This document shows, one piece after another, positions 16,825 to 25,671 of a stretch of DNA of 64,000 bases (its first letter is position 1; each line of letters begins with the position of its first letter). This DNA is from Kutzneria sp. 744. GTDB lineage: Bacteria; Actinomycetota; Actinomycetes; Mycobacteriales; Pseudonocardiaceae. The stretch covers positions 4,635,513 through 4,699,512 of the forward strand of contig NZ_KK037166.1 in NCBI RefSeq assembly GCF_000568255.1, in the 5' to 3' direction. The notes beneath the pieces are model-generated. The model ran no database searches, was not told where the DNA came from, and saw only the letters and a list, made by a program, of their open reading frames with translations. The translations under genes and the position numbers were made by a program.

Positions 16825-17053
16825 TCCGACGCCTCCATACGAGCCCACGCCGCATGCGTGGGCTCGTGGCCTTCTCGCCGCGAACGACGGTGTCGCCGAG
16901 CAGCGCCCGTCGCGGCTAATGCCATTGACCCCATCCCAGCCAACCAGACCGGAACGCAGGAGCGAAAGCCACCCCCTCAGCGACTCCCTTCACCACCGTC
17001 TTCAGCGAACCTCGTGATCAGCCGGCAGAGTCCGCCAACCCGGGAGGATCGCG

Positions 17054-17753
17054 ATGACCGGAACAGCGCTGCTCATGATCGACATGCAGAACGGGTAACC
17101 TCTCCGATGACGGGGTGCGGGACGCGCTCGGCTGGCCACCGATCTGGCAGCTCGACACAGTGATCACCGGGTGCGCCGAACTTCTCGCCCACCGCGCGTG
17201 CGCGCGGGATCCCGGTGCTGTACTCGCGCGTCGTTTCAAGCCAGGCGGGCGCGCTGGGAGCAAATCCTCGAGCCGCCCGCCATCTCCGGAGTCGCGCCAG
17301 CCGCATACCCGAGGTGTCCGACGAGCAGAAGCAGTGGAAAAGTCGGATCATGGACGTGGTGGCACCGCAGCCAGGAGACCTGGTGCTCAGCAAGACCCGG
17401 CCCAGCTTCTTCACCTACACCGAGCTGGAGCCGCTGCTGAGGAATCTCGGCGTCAGCCGGCTCATCGTCGCGGGGTTGCAGACCAACGTCTGGGTTGAAG
17501 CGACAGTGCGCGCAGCCTTGGAGCGGAACTCCGAAGTGGCCGTGCCCGAGGACGCGGTCTCCACCGACGGGCCCGCGCTGCACTTCGGCGGCCTCAACTC
17601 GATGCGGGTGCTCTACACCGAAGTCGCCCCTGGCGCGAACTTGTCGCACCGAACGCGCCCTGGGATCGGGCCTTCCGGACCCTCGACTACGGACGCGACC
17701 CGCAGTACTGGACCGAAGTCGCGCCGGACGGCCGCCGCGACGAGCGTTCCTAA
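17054..17753 (+). pseudogene. Isochorismatase-family cysteine hydrolase, frameshifted
   Basis: Family sequence is spread over three frames. ATG 17054 opens MTGTALLMIDMQNG with the first catalytic Asp. An extra base near 17098 gives a stop there; without it the frame reads NGYLSDDGVRDALGW. A second extra base near 17193 separates ELLAH from ARARGIPVLYSR. The core follows: KTRPSFFTYTELEPLLRNLGVSRLIVAGLQTNVWVEATVRAALE. The catalytic Cys position (usually VCV or TNVCV) is Trp here (TNVWVE), so this lineage may not be a standard hydrolase even when intact. A third shift near 17630 precedes the end WRELVAPNAPWDRAFRTLDYG. The gene is dead unless all three indels are errors. Confidence 0.8.
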
Positions 17754-17757
17754 TCTT

Positions 17758-18099
17758 TCAGGAGTTGAAGAGCGTCCAGACCAGTGCTGCCGCGGCCGCC
17801 CCGATCGTCAGTGCGCCGATCCGCTGGGTCCGAGTCCGCTTGCGAGCGGCGATCTGGATCGCCTCAACCAGCACCTCGACACCGATGTTGGTCGGATACG
17901 GCAGGGCCTTCTCGACGATCATCGCGATCAACGCGCCGTCCGGGATCCGCATCCAACCAGCGAGCGTGACAGTTGCCCAGTCGTCGTCCTGCGCCAATGC
18001 GGCGGCGATGTCCTCGGCCGACCACCGACGCCAGTCAGGATGCGCCGCGATCCAGCGACGCACATGCGCCACCGCTCGAGCGATCTCATCCTCGTTCAT
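17758..18099 (-). CDS. Small hypothetical protein with C-terminal membrane segment
   Basis: The 113-residue product starts MNEDEIARAVAHVRRWIAAHPDW, continues with a soluble helical part, and ends with IGALTIGAAAAALVWTLFNS, a hydrophobic segment typical of a tail anchor. ATG 18099 is chosen because GAGG lies six bases upstream; GTG 18105 would add two residues. I do not recognise the family. It is divergent from the MerR-like gene at 18239, and the two may share the 140-base intergenic region for control. Its end lies four bases from the isochorismatase remnant stop on the other strand. Confidence 0.55.
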   Translation of the reverse strand: MNEDEIARAVAHVRRWIAAHPDWRRWSAEDIAAALAQDDDWATVTLAGWMRIPDGALIAMIVEKALPYPTNIGVEVLVEAIQIAARKRTRTQRIGALTIGAAAAALVWTLFNS

Positions 18100-18238
18100 G
18101 TGCACCTCACTGTGGGTAGTTCACGTTGTCGACTAGCTCCGAGAGATTCCACTGTAGGCGCGCTTGACCTGGGAGAACAGCCTCTCACGCCGTCTCGGCG
18201 TAAGATGCAAGATACGACCCCCGCGAGTGGGAGTACCT

Positions 18239-19363
18239 GTGGCGAATTCGGCGAGTGGGAGTAGTGGGGAGCGGCTGGACACGGCCGCGCTGCTGGCTAT
18301 CGCACGCTCGGTCGAGCCCGACATCAGCGAGCGCACGCTGGAGTTCTGGCGCAACCGCGGGCTGCTCCCCCACCCCGAGCGGACCGGGCAAGACGGCGCT
18401 CGACCGGTGTGGACCTACCCCGCTGAGGCGGGTGACCAACTACGTGCCCTGCTGGAGCTGCGGACGCTCACCAAAGACCCCCAGGTGCTGCGCGTGGCGC
18501 TCTGGTTCGACGGCTATCCCGTTCCGACGTCTCTGGCACGCGCTTCCATGATCACGCACCTGCGTCAGATGCAGACCGCCATCGAGAGGGAGCTGGCCAA
18601 GAGGTCCGGCGGCGACAGCGCGGATTCCGAGTCGGCCCGCTGGCACGCGATCACCGAGATCGCCGCCCAGTACGCGGGCCGCCGACAACCTGATGTGCCG
18701 CGCTTCGGCCGGCAACCTCTAAGCGAGCGGGCGCACGCGTTCGCCGTACTGTTCGGTCTGAGCCTTGGCGAGCCCGCAGCCGCGGAACAGCTCGGAGAAG
18801 CTGCCGAGCCGATGGAGCGTGCGATGGGCCTCGATCAGGGCCGTCGCTATCGCCCCGACGGAGTGGGGCCGTGGTTGACCGGCCCGGCCACCGATGGCTT
18901 CGCCGTTTTCGGCGAGCTGGGCAACCTGCCGCAGCTGATCGGGACCCTGGAGTCCACACAGGACTCCGAGTTGGACGCGATACGCCCCATTGCGTCGGGT
19001 GTGCTTGTGGGCGTTGCAGCATTTACCCAAATGGCCGACGCCTTCGCCGGCTACCGCAACGCGGCAGGCATGGCCGCATTTGCCGTCGTGGCCGACAACA
19101 TCGAGGTCCGTATGCTGTTGCCGGCCTTTCTCTTGTCCCTAATGCGTTCTCCGGTTTTGGCCGAGAACGTGACCGCGGTGTTCCAAGCGCTCAGCGACTC
19201 GGTCCTCCCCGTACATGACCGCCTTCGGCACCTGGCCGCCCTACCTCCAGCGGAGCGGCCGGCGCAGCTGCCACAGCTCGAGCACCTGCCGTGGAGCAAG
19301 CAGAACCAAGTGCGGCGCCTGATCGGAGACCCGATCGCGCCCAAAGACACCGATGCGCCGTGA
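18239..19363 (+). CDS. MerR-like HTH regulator with long effector domain
   Basis: Residues near 20-70 resemble a MerR-type winged helix: DISERTLEFWRNRGLLPHPERT, then VWTYPAEAGDQLRALLELRTLTKDPQVL. The remaining 300 residues are helical and Ala/Leu rich (for example GLSLGEPAAAEQLGEAAE, FAVFGELGNLPQLIGTLE) with no named domain; most MerR proteins are far shorter, so this is an unusual, possibly ligand-binding, extension. GTG 18239 is preferred because GGAG lies five bases upstream; a TTG at 18164 in the same frame is less likely. It is the last gene before the right repeat and tRNA and could be the island's regulator. Function is inferred from the HTH only. Confidence 0.6.
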   Translation: MANSASGSSGERLDTAALLAIARSVEPDISERTLEFWRNRGLLPHPERTGQDGARPVWTYPAEAGDQLRALLELRTLTKDPQVLRVALWFDGYPVPTSLARASMITHLRQMQTAIERELAKRSGGDSADSESARWHAITEIAAQYAGRRQPDVPRFGRQPLSERAHAFAVLFGLSLGEPAAAEQLGEAAEPMERAMGLDQGRRYRPDGVGPWLTGPATDGFAVFGELGNLPQLIGTLESTQDSELDAIRPIASGVLVGVAAFTQMADAFAGYRNAAGMAAFAVVADNIEVRMLLPAFLLSLMRSPVLAENVTAVFQALSDSVLPVHDRLRHLAALPPAERPAQLPQLEHLPWSKQNQVRRLIGDPIAPKDTDAP

Positions 19364-19611
19364 CGGCCACACGTCGCCGAGCACATCACGCTGCCGACTC
19401 AGGGATAGCGCGGCACACGCCGAAGACCATCAACAACATCGGGAACGACCGTAGGTCGGCGACGTGCGGCTAGGGGCACCCGTCTGCGTGCCGCCAAGGC
19501 CTGGTGGCGATCAACGTCGCCGGCGGATGACCCGCTGACGCAGCCATAGCGGCGGCCACACCGCCTGCCCCTATGCAGCCGCCTGCGACACCCCGTCGGC
19601 CCGTCGGCGCG

Positions 19612-19843
19612 CGTCCTGGAGATACGTCGCAGAAGAATCCCCGGTCGGGTGACATCGAACTGGAGCAAAACGTTGACCCCATTTCGCATAGGGTCAGGGC
19701 CCTGCTCCAGTTTTGCTCCAGTTACGTCATCCACTGTCCACTTGGGACGAAAAAACAAGATCGCCCCCGAACCTAGTTTTCCCAGGCTAGGGGGCGTATC
19801 TAAACTATTCAACAATTGTGGAGCTGAGGGGACTCGAACCCCT
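19612..19843. repeat. Right direct repeat of the island, running into tRNA-Ala
   Basis: This is the partner of the repeat at 6841-7068. It contains an inverted pair, AACTGGAGCAAAAC and GTTTTGCTCCAGTT, about 30 bases apart, and ends inside the T-arm of the tRNA-Ala gene. As the tRNA 3' end points left, this is the expected tRNA-proximal attachment side of the island. Confidence 0.75.
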
Positions 19844-19891
19844 GACCCTCACACTGCCAGTGTGATGCGCTACCAGCTGCGCCACAGCCCC
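19819..19891 (-). tRNA. tRNA-Ala (GGC)
   Basis: The 73-base minus-strand sequence folds as a cloverleaf: acceptor GGGGCTG with CAGCTCC, D-arm GCGC..GCGC, anticodon stem TCACA/TGTGA around loop CTGGCAG (anticodon GGC), T-arm AGGGG-TTCGAGT-CCCCT, discriminator A. CCA is not encoded (CAA follows). Its 3' end overlaps the island's right repeat, so it is the probable integration target. Confidence 0.95.
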
Positions 19892-20015
19892 GAGCCGAGA
19901 TTTGGAACCCGGGTTGGTAGGTCCCTCATCTCGTGGTGCAAACCCTACACGACGGGTCCGGGAGAAGTGAAATCGGGGGGCGGGCAGTGGGGTTCGGGCA
20001 GGTCAGGAACGTGAA

Positions 20016-20047
20016 CGGCCCGTCACGCCGGGGGGCGTGACGGGCCG
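20016..20047 (-). terminator. Hairpin terminator after the DsbA-like gene
   Basis: A perfect 14-base inverted repeat, CGGCCCGTCACGCC and GGCGTGACGGGCCG with a four-base loop, lies 18 bases beyond the stop of the DsbA-like gene. No U-run follows, which is common in actinobacteria. Confidence 0.75.
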
Positions 20048-20064
20048 CGAGAAGGATCAAGGGA

Positions 20065-20847
20065 TCAGGTGTTGAGGAGCTTGTCGAGCCACTGGGGGTC
20101 CTGGAGGGCCTTGAGGTCGGTGGTGCCGTTGAGGACGGTGGGGGTGCCCTGGAGGTTGACGGGGGGCGCGGAGGCGGTGGTGACCTGCTGCTTGACGAGG
20201 TTGCTGTAGGCGCCGGCGGTCACGTCGGTGGAGAACTGGGCGGCGGTGATGCCGAGGCGCTTGCCGAGGCTGATGAGCTGCTCGTTGGTGTAGCCGGCCC
20301 CGCCCTCCTTGGGCTGCTGGGCGTAGAGGCTGGCGTGGAAGTCGGCGAACTTGCCCTGCTTGGCGGCGGCGATGGCGGCGTTGGCGGCCAGCAGGGAGTA
20401 GCCGGGGGGATTGGTGTTGTTGTCGAGGATGTTGAGCAGGTGGTACCGCACCTGGATCTTGCCGTCGGCCACGGCCTTGGCCATCTGGGCGCCGCTCTGC
20501 TTCTCGAGGTCGCCGCAGTAGGGGCAGGTGAAGTCCTCGTAGACGTCGATCTTGGTCTTGGCGGTGTCCTGCCCGGCGATGACGGTGCCGTCGTCGCCGG
20601 CCTTGGCGGTGTACTCGGCCTCGGCCTTGGTGACCTTGATCGCATCGGCGCCGGTGGCGGCGGGCGGGGTGGACTGCCGGGTGGACAGGACCACCCCGAC
20701 GATCACGGCGATGGCGACCACGACGACGGCCACGGTGCCGATGGCGATGTTGCGCCGGTCGTTGCGGGCGCCGCGGGCGGCCGCGACGGCCCGGGCGGCG
20801 TTGGCCTTGTTCTTGTCACGCTTGTTGTTGTTCTGGGCCGCGCCCAC
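20065..20847 (-). CDS. Membrane-anchored DsbA-family thiol oxidoreductase
   Basis: The protein makes or reshuffles disulfides outside the membrane. A basic cytoplasmic head rich in Asn and Lys (residues 1-32) precedes one membrane helix (NIAIGTVAVVVVAIAVIVGVV, 33-53). The thioredoxin-type domain carries FTCPYCGD with the redox pair C108/C111 and ends with the cis-Pro loop LQGTPTVLNG. This matches actinobacterial proteins of the DsbA/serine-kinase-associated thioredoxin_4 type. GTG 20847 is taken as start because GAGGAGG lies about ten bases upstream. It is a single-gene unit closed by the hairpin at 20016-20047. The exact substrates are unknown. Confidence 0.88.
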   Translation of the reverse strand: MGAAQNNNKRDKNKANAARAVAAARGARNDRRNIAIGTVAVVVVAIAVIVGVVLSTRQSTPPAATGADAIKVTKAEAEYTAKAGDDGTVIAGQDTAKTKIDVYEDFTCPYCGDLEKQSGAQMAKAVADGKIQVRYHLLNILDNNTNPPGYSLLAANAAIAAAKQGKFADFHASLYAQQPKEGGAGYTNEQLISLGKRLGITAAQFSTDVTAGAYSNLVKQQVTTASAPPVNLQGTPTVLNGTTDLKALQDPQWLDKLLNT

Positions 20848-20925
20848 GATGAACCGTCCTCCTCGTCAAGGCCGGCCAACTCGGCGGCCGAGTCCTGGCG
20901 AAATGCTACCGACGACCCCTGAGTG

Positions 20926-21846
20926 CTACCTGAGAAGTCCTTTCCGCAACGCCGACAGGCACTGTTCGAGGGCCTCGGAGGCGGCGGGGATGAGGGGCGC
21001 GTAGCTGGCGAAAGAGTGCACAAGATGATCAAAACGGACGGTCTCGACGGGCACGCCGGCGGCGGCGAGGAGCCGGCCGTAGGCCTCGGCCTCGTCCCGC
21101 AGCGGGTCATGCCAGACGGTGGCGATGAAGGCCGGTGGCAGGCCGGACAGGTCGGCGGCGAGGGCGGGCGCGAGGGTGACGGGCGGCTCGCCGGTGATCG
21201 AACCGGCGTAGTGCCGCAGGAAGGCCTCTATGTCGGCGGTCGACAGCACGGGGGCGTCGGTGTTCTCCGCCCGTGAGGGAAACTCGCCAACGCCGCCGAC
21301 GGCTGGGTAGAGCAGCAGCTGGAACCGCAGCTCGGGCCCGCCGTTGTCACGAGCGAGCTGGGTGAGCACGGCGGCGAGGTTGCCGCCGGCGCTGTCCCCG
21401 GCGACGGCGATGCGCGACGGGTCGCCGCCGATTTCCCGGGCGTGCGAACCGACCCACCGCAACACGGCGAAGGAGTCGTCGACGGCCGCGGGAAATGGAT
21501 GCTCGGGCGCCATCCGGTATTCGACGGAAACGACGACGGCCTGGGCGGAGCGGCTGATTCGGCGGCACAAATCGTCGTGGGTGACCACACTTCCGGTGCA
21601 CCAGCCGCCGCCGTGCAGGAACACCACCACCGGCAGGTCGACGGCGCCGAGAACGGGTTTGTACACCCGCACGGGCACGGGCGTCGTCAGGTCCGCGACC
21701 TCGCCGACCTGCACGACCGGCTGCATGCGCCGCCAGCGCTGGTCGAGGTCCTCGCGGATCTTGACGACGTCGGCGCCGGGCGCGGACACCCGGGCCACCG
21801 GGAAGGCCTGGACGAACCGCTCGAGTTCGGGATCGATGTGTGGCAT
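20926..21846 (-). CDS. Alpha/beta hydrolase of the hormone-sensitive lipase family
   Basis: The enzyme should hydrolyse short-chain esters. It has the oxyanion motif VVFLHGGGWC, the nucleophile elbow VAGDSAGGNLAA, an acidic residue in WHDPLRDEAEAYGRLL and the catalytic His in FDHLVHSFASY, all in family order. Length (about 306 residues) is normal. ATG 21846 (MPHIDPELERF) is preferred over the longer in-frame start at 21867; neither has a strong ribosome binding site. It is transcribed away from the VIT1/CCC1 gene. Natural substrate cannot be read from the sequence. Confidence 0.87.
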   Translation of the reverse strand: MPHIDPELERFVQAFPVARVSAPGADVVKIREDLDQRWRRMQPVVQVGEVADLTTPVPVRVYKPVLGAVDLPVVVFLHGGGWCTGSVVTHDDLCRRISRSAQAVVVSVEYRMAPEHPFPAAVDDSFAVLRWVGSHAREIGGDPSRIAVAGDSAGGNLAAVLTQLARDNGGPELRFQLLLYPAVGGVGEFPSRAENTDAPVLSTADIEAFLRHYAGSITGEPPVTLAPALAADLSGLPPAFIATVWHDPLRDEAEAYGRLLAAAGVPVETVRFDHLVHSFASYAPLIPAASEALEQCLSALRKGLLR

Positions 21847-21914
21847 ACCGCTAAGGCTAGGCAACACTGTGCAAGGCTTTCCTCAGTACCGGCTCAATCC
21901 ATTACCCTCCGAAC

Positions 21915-22637
21915 GTGACCCAGGTTGACGAAACGGCGCAGAACGAGGTCGGCCACACCCACAACGACCTGTCCGGCGGCTGGCTGCGGCCGGCGGTGTT
22001 CGGCGCGATGGACGGCCTGGTGACCAACATCTCACTGGTCGCGGGGGTCGGCGGTGGCGGGGCGAGCTCGCACGTCATCGTGCTCACCGGCATGGCGGGC
22101 CTGGTGGCGGGCGCGTTCTCGATGGCGCTGGGCGAATACGCCTCGGTGCAGACGCAGAACGACTCGGTGCAGGCCGAGGTGGCCACCGAACGTCGGGAAC
22201 TGCGCGAGAATCCGGCCGCGGAAAAGGCCGAGCTGATGCAGATGTTCGAGGAAATGGGTCTCACCGAGGAAACGGCCCGCCGGGTGGCCGAGGAAATCCA
22301 CCAGGACGAGGAATTGGCCGTCCGGGTGCATATCGAGCAGGAGCTGGGTGTCAATCCGGACGATCAGCCGTCTCCGGTGGTGGCGGCGGTCTCCTCGTTC
22401 CTGTGTTTCTCGATCGGCGCCCTGTTCCCGCTGCTGCCGTTCCTGTTGGGCTGGGAGTCGCTGCTGGCCGGCCTGGGCATCGGCGGCATCGGCCTGTTCG
22501 CGGCGGGCGCGGTGGTGGCCCGCTTCACGACCCGCCCGTGGTGGTGGAACGGCCTGCGCCAGCTGCTGTTCGGCGTGATCGCGGCGGGCGCGACCTACCT
22601 GGTGGGTCTGCTGATCGGCGTGACTGCGGCAGGCTAG
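21915..22637 (+). CDS. VIT1/CCC1-family transporter (Fe2+/Mn2+)
   Basis: Members move iron or manganese across the membrane. The N-terminus GWLRPAVFGAMDGLVTNISLVAGV is the family signature of the first helix; IVLTGMAGLVAGAFSMALGEYASVQTQ is the second, with Met and Glu that bind metal in homologues. A charged cytoplasmic insert (residues about 75-145, rich in Glu) follows, then three further helices (SSFLCFSIGALFPLLPFL, LGIGGIGLFAAGAVVARF, LLFGVIAAGATYLVGLLIG). Length and five-helix layout fit. It may be cotranscribed with hrpB, which begins four bases after its stop, though the functions seem unrelated. Confidence 0.9.
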   Translation: MTQVDETAQNEVGHTHNDLSGGWLRPAVFGAMDGLVTNISLVAGVGGGGASSHVIVLTGMAGLVAGAFSMALGEYASVQTQNDSVQAEVATERRELRENPAAEKAELMQMFEEMGLTEETARRVAEEIHQDEELAVRVHIEQELGVNPDDQPSPVVAAVSSFLCFSIGALFPLLPFLLGWESLLAGLGIGGIGLFAAGAVVARFTTRPWWWNGLRQLLFGVIAAGATYLVGLLIGVTAAG

Positions 22638-22641
22638 CGGG

Positions 22642-25008
22642 GTGCAGCTCCCCGATCTTCCGGTCCGCGCGGTACTCGACGACCTGAACGCCGCCCTGGC
22701 CCGGCACTGCACGGCGGTGCTGGTGGCCCCGCCGGGCACGGGAAAGACGACTTTGGTGCCGCTGGCGCTACCAGGTCGTGTTCTCGTTGCGGAGCCGCGA
22801 CGGCTGGCGGCGCGGGCGGCGGCGGCCCGGATGTCGGAGCTGCTGGGCGAACAGGTCGGCGGCACGGTCGGCTACGCGGTTCGAGGCGACCGCCGCACCT
22901 CGAAGCAGACGCGGGTCGAGGTCGTCACCAGCGGCCTCCTGCTGCGCCGCCTGCAACACGACCCGGAGCTGACCGGCGTCGACGTCGTGCTGCTGGACGA
23001 GTGCCACGAACGCCATCTCGACGCCGATCTCCTTCTGGCGCTGCTCCTGGACGCCCGCGAGGGCCTGCGCCCCGACCTCAAGGTGCTGGCCACGAGCGCC
23101 ACCGTCGCCGCCAGGAGACTGGCGGAGATCCTGGGCGCCGACACCCCGGTCATCGAGGCCCACGCCAGAACCTTCCCCATCCAGACGACCTACGTGCCGG
23201 CGGCCCGGAACGAACGCCTGGAGCAGCACGTGGCGAGAACGGTCCACAAAGCACTGTCCGAAACGGACGGTGACATCCTGGTCTTCCTCCCCGGTGTCGG
23301 CGAGATCCGTCGCGTCTCCCAACAGCTGCAAGGCCTGAATGTCCTTCCCCTGCACGGAAGGCTGGCCACCAAGGCCCAGGACGACGCCCTCCGAAAGACC
23401 GCGGACCGACGCATCGTCCTGGCCACGGCCGTCGCGGAGTCGAGCCTCACGGTGCCGGGCGTCCGCACAGTGGTCGACGCCGGCCTGGCGCGCTCGCCCA
23501 GGGCCGATCACCGCCGCGGACTGTCCGGTTTGATCACCACCCGGGTGTCACAGGCCGTTGCCGACCAACGCGCCGGCCGCGCCGGGCGCGAGGCCCCTGG
23601 CCACGTCTACCGGTGCTGGCCGGAGCACGAGCAGGCCACGCTGCCCCGCTACCCCGAGCCGGAGATCCGCACCGCCGAGCTGACCCGCCTCGCGCTGGAG
23701 CTGGCCTGCTGGGGCACCCCGGACGGCAGCGACCTGACCTGGTGGGACGCACCCCCGCCGGGCGCCCTCGCCGCCGGGCAGACCACCCTCAAGAACCTGG
23801 GCGCCCTCGACGACAACGGCGTCACCGACCGCGGCCGCCGCATCTCCGAGCTGGGCCTGCACCCCCGGCTGGGCCGAGCGCTGCTCGACGGTGCCCGTGA
23901 ACTGGGCGCAAAGCCGACGGCTGAGGTCGTGGCGCTGCTGGACGACGACTCCGTCACCTCCTCGAACGACGTCGAGACGGCCGTGCGCCGGCTTCGCCAA
24001 GATCAGCCCCCAACCTGGAAACGCGAGGTCGGCCGGCTCGCCAAGCTGGTCGACGGCCCCACAGGCCGAAAAGACGACCCCGCCTTCGTCATCGCCCTCG
24101 CCCACCCCGAACGCCTGGCGAAAAGGCGTCAGCCGGGCTCGCGCAGCTACCTCATGGCCGGCGGCACCGCGGTCGAGACGGACGGCCCCACCGACAGCGA
24201 GTGGCTGGCCGTGGCCGTCGCCGACCGCGAACCGGGTCGCGCCCACGGCCGGGTCCGCCTCGCCGCCCGCGCCGACCAGGAGCTGGCCGAACGCGCCGCC
24301 CCGGCCCTGCTGTCCGAGAAGGACGAGGTGACCTGGGCCAACGGCGACGTCGTCGCCCGGCACGTCCGCCGTCTGGGCGCGATCGTGCTGGCGGAGCGTC
24401 CGATCGCCAAACCCGACCCCGAGCTCCTCCTGGAAGCGCTGAAAGAAGGTCTCCGCAAAGAAGGCGTCGCCCTGCTCCAGTGGAGCCAGGACGCGGCCAG
24501 GCAGCGCCAACGAATGGAGTTCCTGCACGTCAACCTGGGTGATCCGTGGCCCGAGGTCTCGGATGACGCCATCATCCAGAATACTGACCTGTCCGCCGCC
24601 CGCAAGCGCACGGACCTGGCCCGGATCAGCGCCCAGCACGTGCTCCAGACCATGCTGCCCTGGCCCGCCGCCGCCCGCCTGGACGAGCTCGCCCCGGACC
24701 GCATCGAGGTGCCGTCGGGCTCCAAGCTCAAGGTCGACTACACCGCCGACGGCCCCACCCTCCCGGTCCGGGTGCAGGAGACGTTCGGCTGGACCGACAC
24801 GCCCCGCATCGCCGACGGCCGCGTGCCGGTGGTGCTGCACCTGCTCTCCCCCGCCGGCCGTCCGGTGGCGGTCACCGGCGACCTGGCCTCGTTCTGGCGG
24901 ACCGGCTACCCGCAGGTGCGCTCCGAGCTGCGCGGCCGCTACCCGAAGCACCCCTGGCCGGAGGATCCCACCACCGCTTCGCCCACTCGCCGCACTAAAC
25001 CGCGCTGA
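22642..25008 (+). CDS. hrpB: ATP-dependent helicase HrpB
   Basis: This is a DEAH-box RNA/DNA helicase of 788 residues. Motifs run in order: Walker A APPGTGKTT at 29-37, VAEPRRLAARAAA (Ia), DECHERHLDADL in place of DEAH, ATSATV (III), then the helicase C part with VAESSLTVPGVRTVVDAGL and QRAGRAGREAPGHVYRCW (VI). The C-terminal half, ending in the PKHPWPEDP signature found in HrpB proteins, separates it from HrpA. GTG 22642 is used, four bases after the upstream stop, with only a weak GGGG before it. The physiological role of HrpB remains poorly defined in most bacteria. Confidence 0.93.
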   Translation: MQLPDLPVRAVLDDLNAALARHCTAVLVAPPGTGKTTLVPLALPGRVLVAEPRRLAARAAAARMSELLGEQVGGTVGYAVRGDRRTSKQTRVEVVTSGLLLRRLQHDPELTGVDVVLLDECHERHLDADLLLALLLDAREGLRPDLKVLATSATVAARRLAEILGADTPVIEAHARTFPIQTTYVPAARNERLEQHVARTVHKALSETDGDILVFLPGVGEIRRVSQQLQGLNVLPLHGRLATKAQDDALRKTADRRIVLATAVAESSLTVPGVRTVVDAGLARSPRADHRRGLSGLITTRVSQAVADQRAGRAGREAPGHVYRCWPEHEQATLPRYPEPEIRTAELTRLALELACWGTPDGSDLTWWDAPPPGALAAGQTTLKNLGALDDNGVTDRGRRISELGLHPRLGRALLDGARELGAKPTAEVVALLDDDSVTSSNDVETAVRRLRQDQPPTWKREVGRLAKLVDGPTGRKDDPAFVIALAHPERLAKRRQPGSRSYLMAGGTAVETDGPTDSEWLAVAVADREPGRAHGRVRLAARADQELAERAAPALLSEKDEVTWANGDVVARHVRRLGAIVLAERPIAKPDPELLLEALKEGLRKEGVALLQWSQDAARQRQRMEFLHVNLGDPWPEVSDDAIIQNTDLSAARKRTDLARISAQHVLQTMLPWPAAARLDELAPDRIEVPSGSKLKVDYTADGPTLPVRVQETFGWTDTPRIADGRVPVVLHLLSPAGRPVAVTGDLASFWRTGYPQVRSELRGRYPKHPWPEDPTTASPTRRTKPR

Positions 25009-25027
25009 TCGGGGCATCCTGGTCGGC

Positions 25028-25528
25028 GTGAGCAACTCGACCACCACTGACAAGCTGTTCAAGGTCGCCATCGCCCTCAAGGGGCTGGACGGCCTCGGCC
25101 AGCTCGTGCTGGGCATCGTGCTGATCTTCATCCCGCCGACGCTGATCACCGGTCTGGCCAACGACGTGGTGACGCGAGACCTGCTTGGCGATCCGAGCGG
25201 CACGCTGTCGACGCACCTGCAGACCGCGGCGCACGACTTCGCCGACGGCAGCAGCCGCACGTTCGCGATCGGCTACCTGCTGTTGCACGCCGTCATCAAG
25301 CTGGGTCTGGTGGCGGCGCTGCTGCGCAAGGTGCTGCCGTTGTACCCGGTGGCCGCCGTGGTGTTGGGGGCCTTTGTCGTCTACGAGATCTTCCGGGCCG
25401 TTCACACGCATTCCATCGCGCTGCCGATCTTCGCGGCGATCGACGTAGTGATCATCGTCCTGGTGATCCGCGAATACGTCCAGTTGCGACGTGAGCGAGC
25501 CGCGACTGCGACGGATGCTCACATGTGA
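25028..25528 (+). CDS. DUF2127 membrane protein
   Basis: The 166-residue product has four hydrophobic segments: LDGLGQLVLGIVLIFIPPTLI, FAIGYLLLHAVIKLGLVAALL, LYPVAAVVLGAFVVYEIFR and ALPIFAAIDVVIIVLVIREY. The order and the LLHAVIKLGL motif match DUF2127 proteins, whose function is unknown. GTG 25028 is chosen because the conserved head (TTTDKLFKVAIALKGLDG) begins just after it. It follows hrpB by 19 bases on the same strand. Confidence 0.82.
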   Translation: MSNSTTTDKLFKVAIALKGLDGLGQLVLGIVLIFIPPTLITGLANDVVTRDLLGDPSGTLSTHLQTAAHDFADGSSRTFAIGYLLLHAVIKLGLVAALLRKVLPLYPVAAVVLGAFVVYEIFRAVHTHSIALPIFAAIDVVIIVLVIREYVQLRRERAATATDAHM

Positions 25529-25671
25529 ATGTGAAAAAGAAGATCACCGCGAACTGTCAAGGATCCTGGCGCGTAGTGGAGTGTGACGTAGTCCAGGCCT
25601 GCCCGATTGGACTTGACGGCCCTGGGTTTGTTAGGCAGTGCAGGCCGCCTCGACCTTAAGGGGACCTCACC

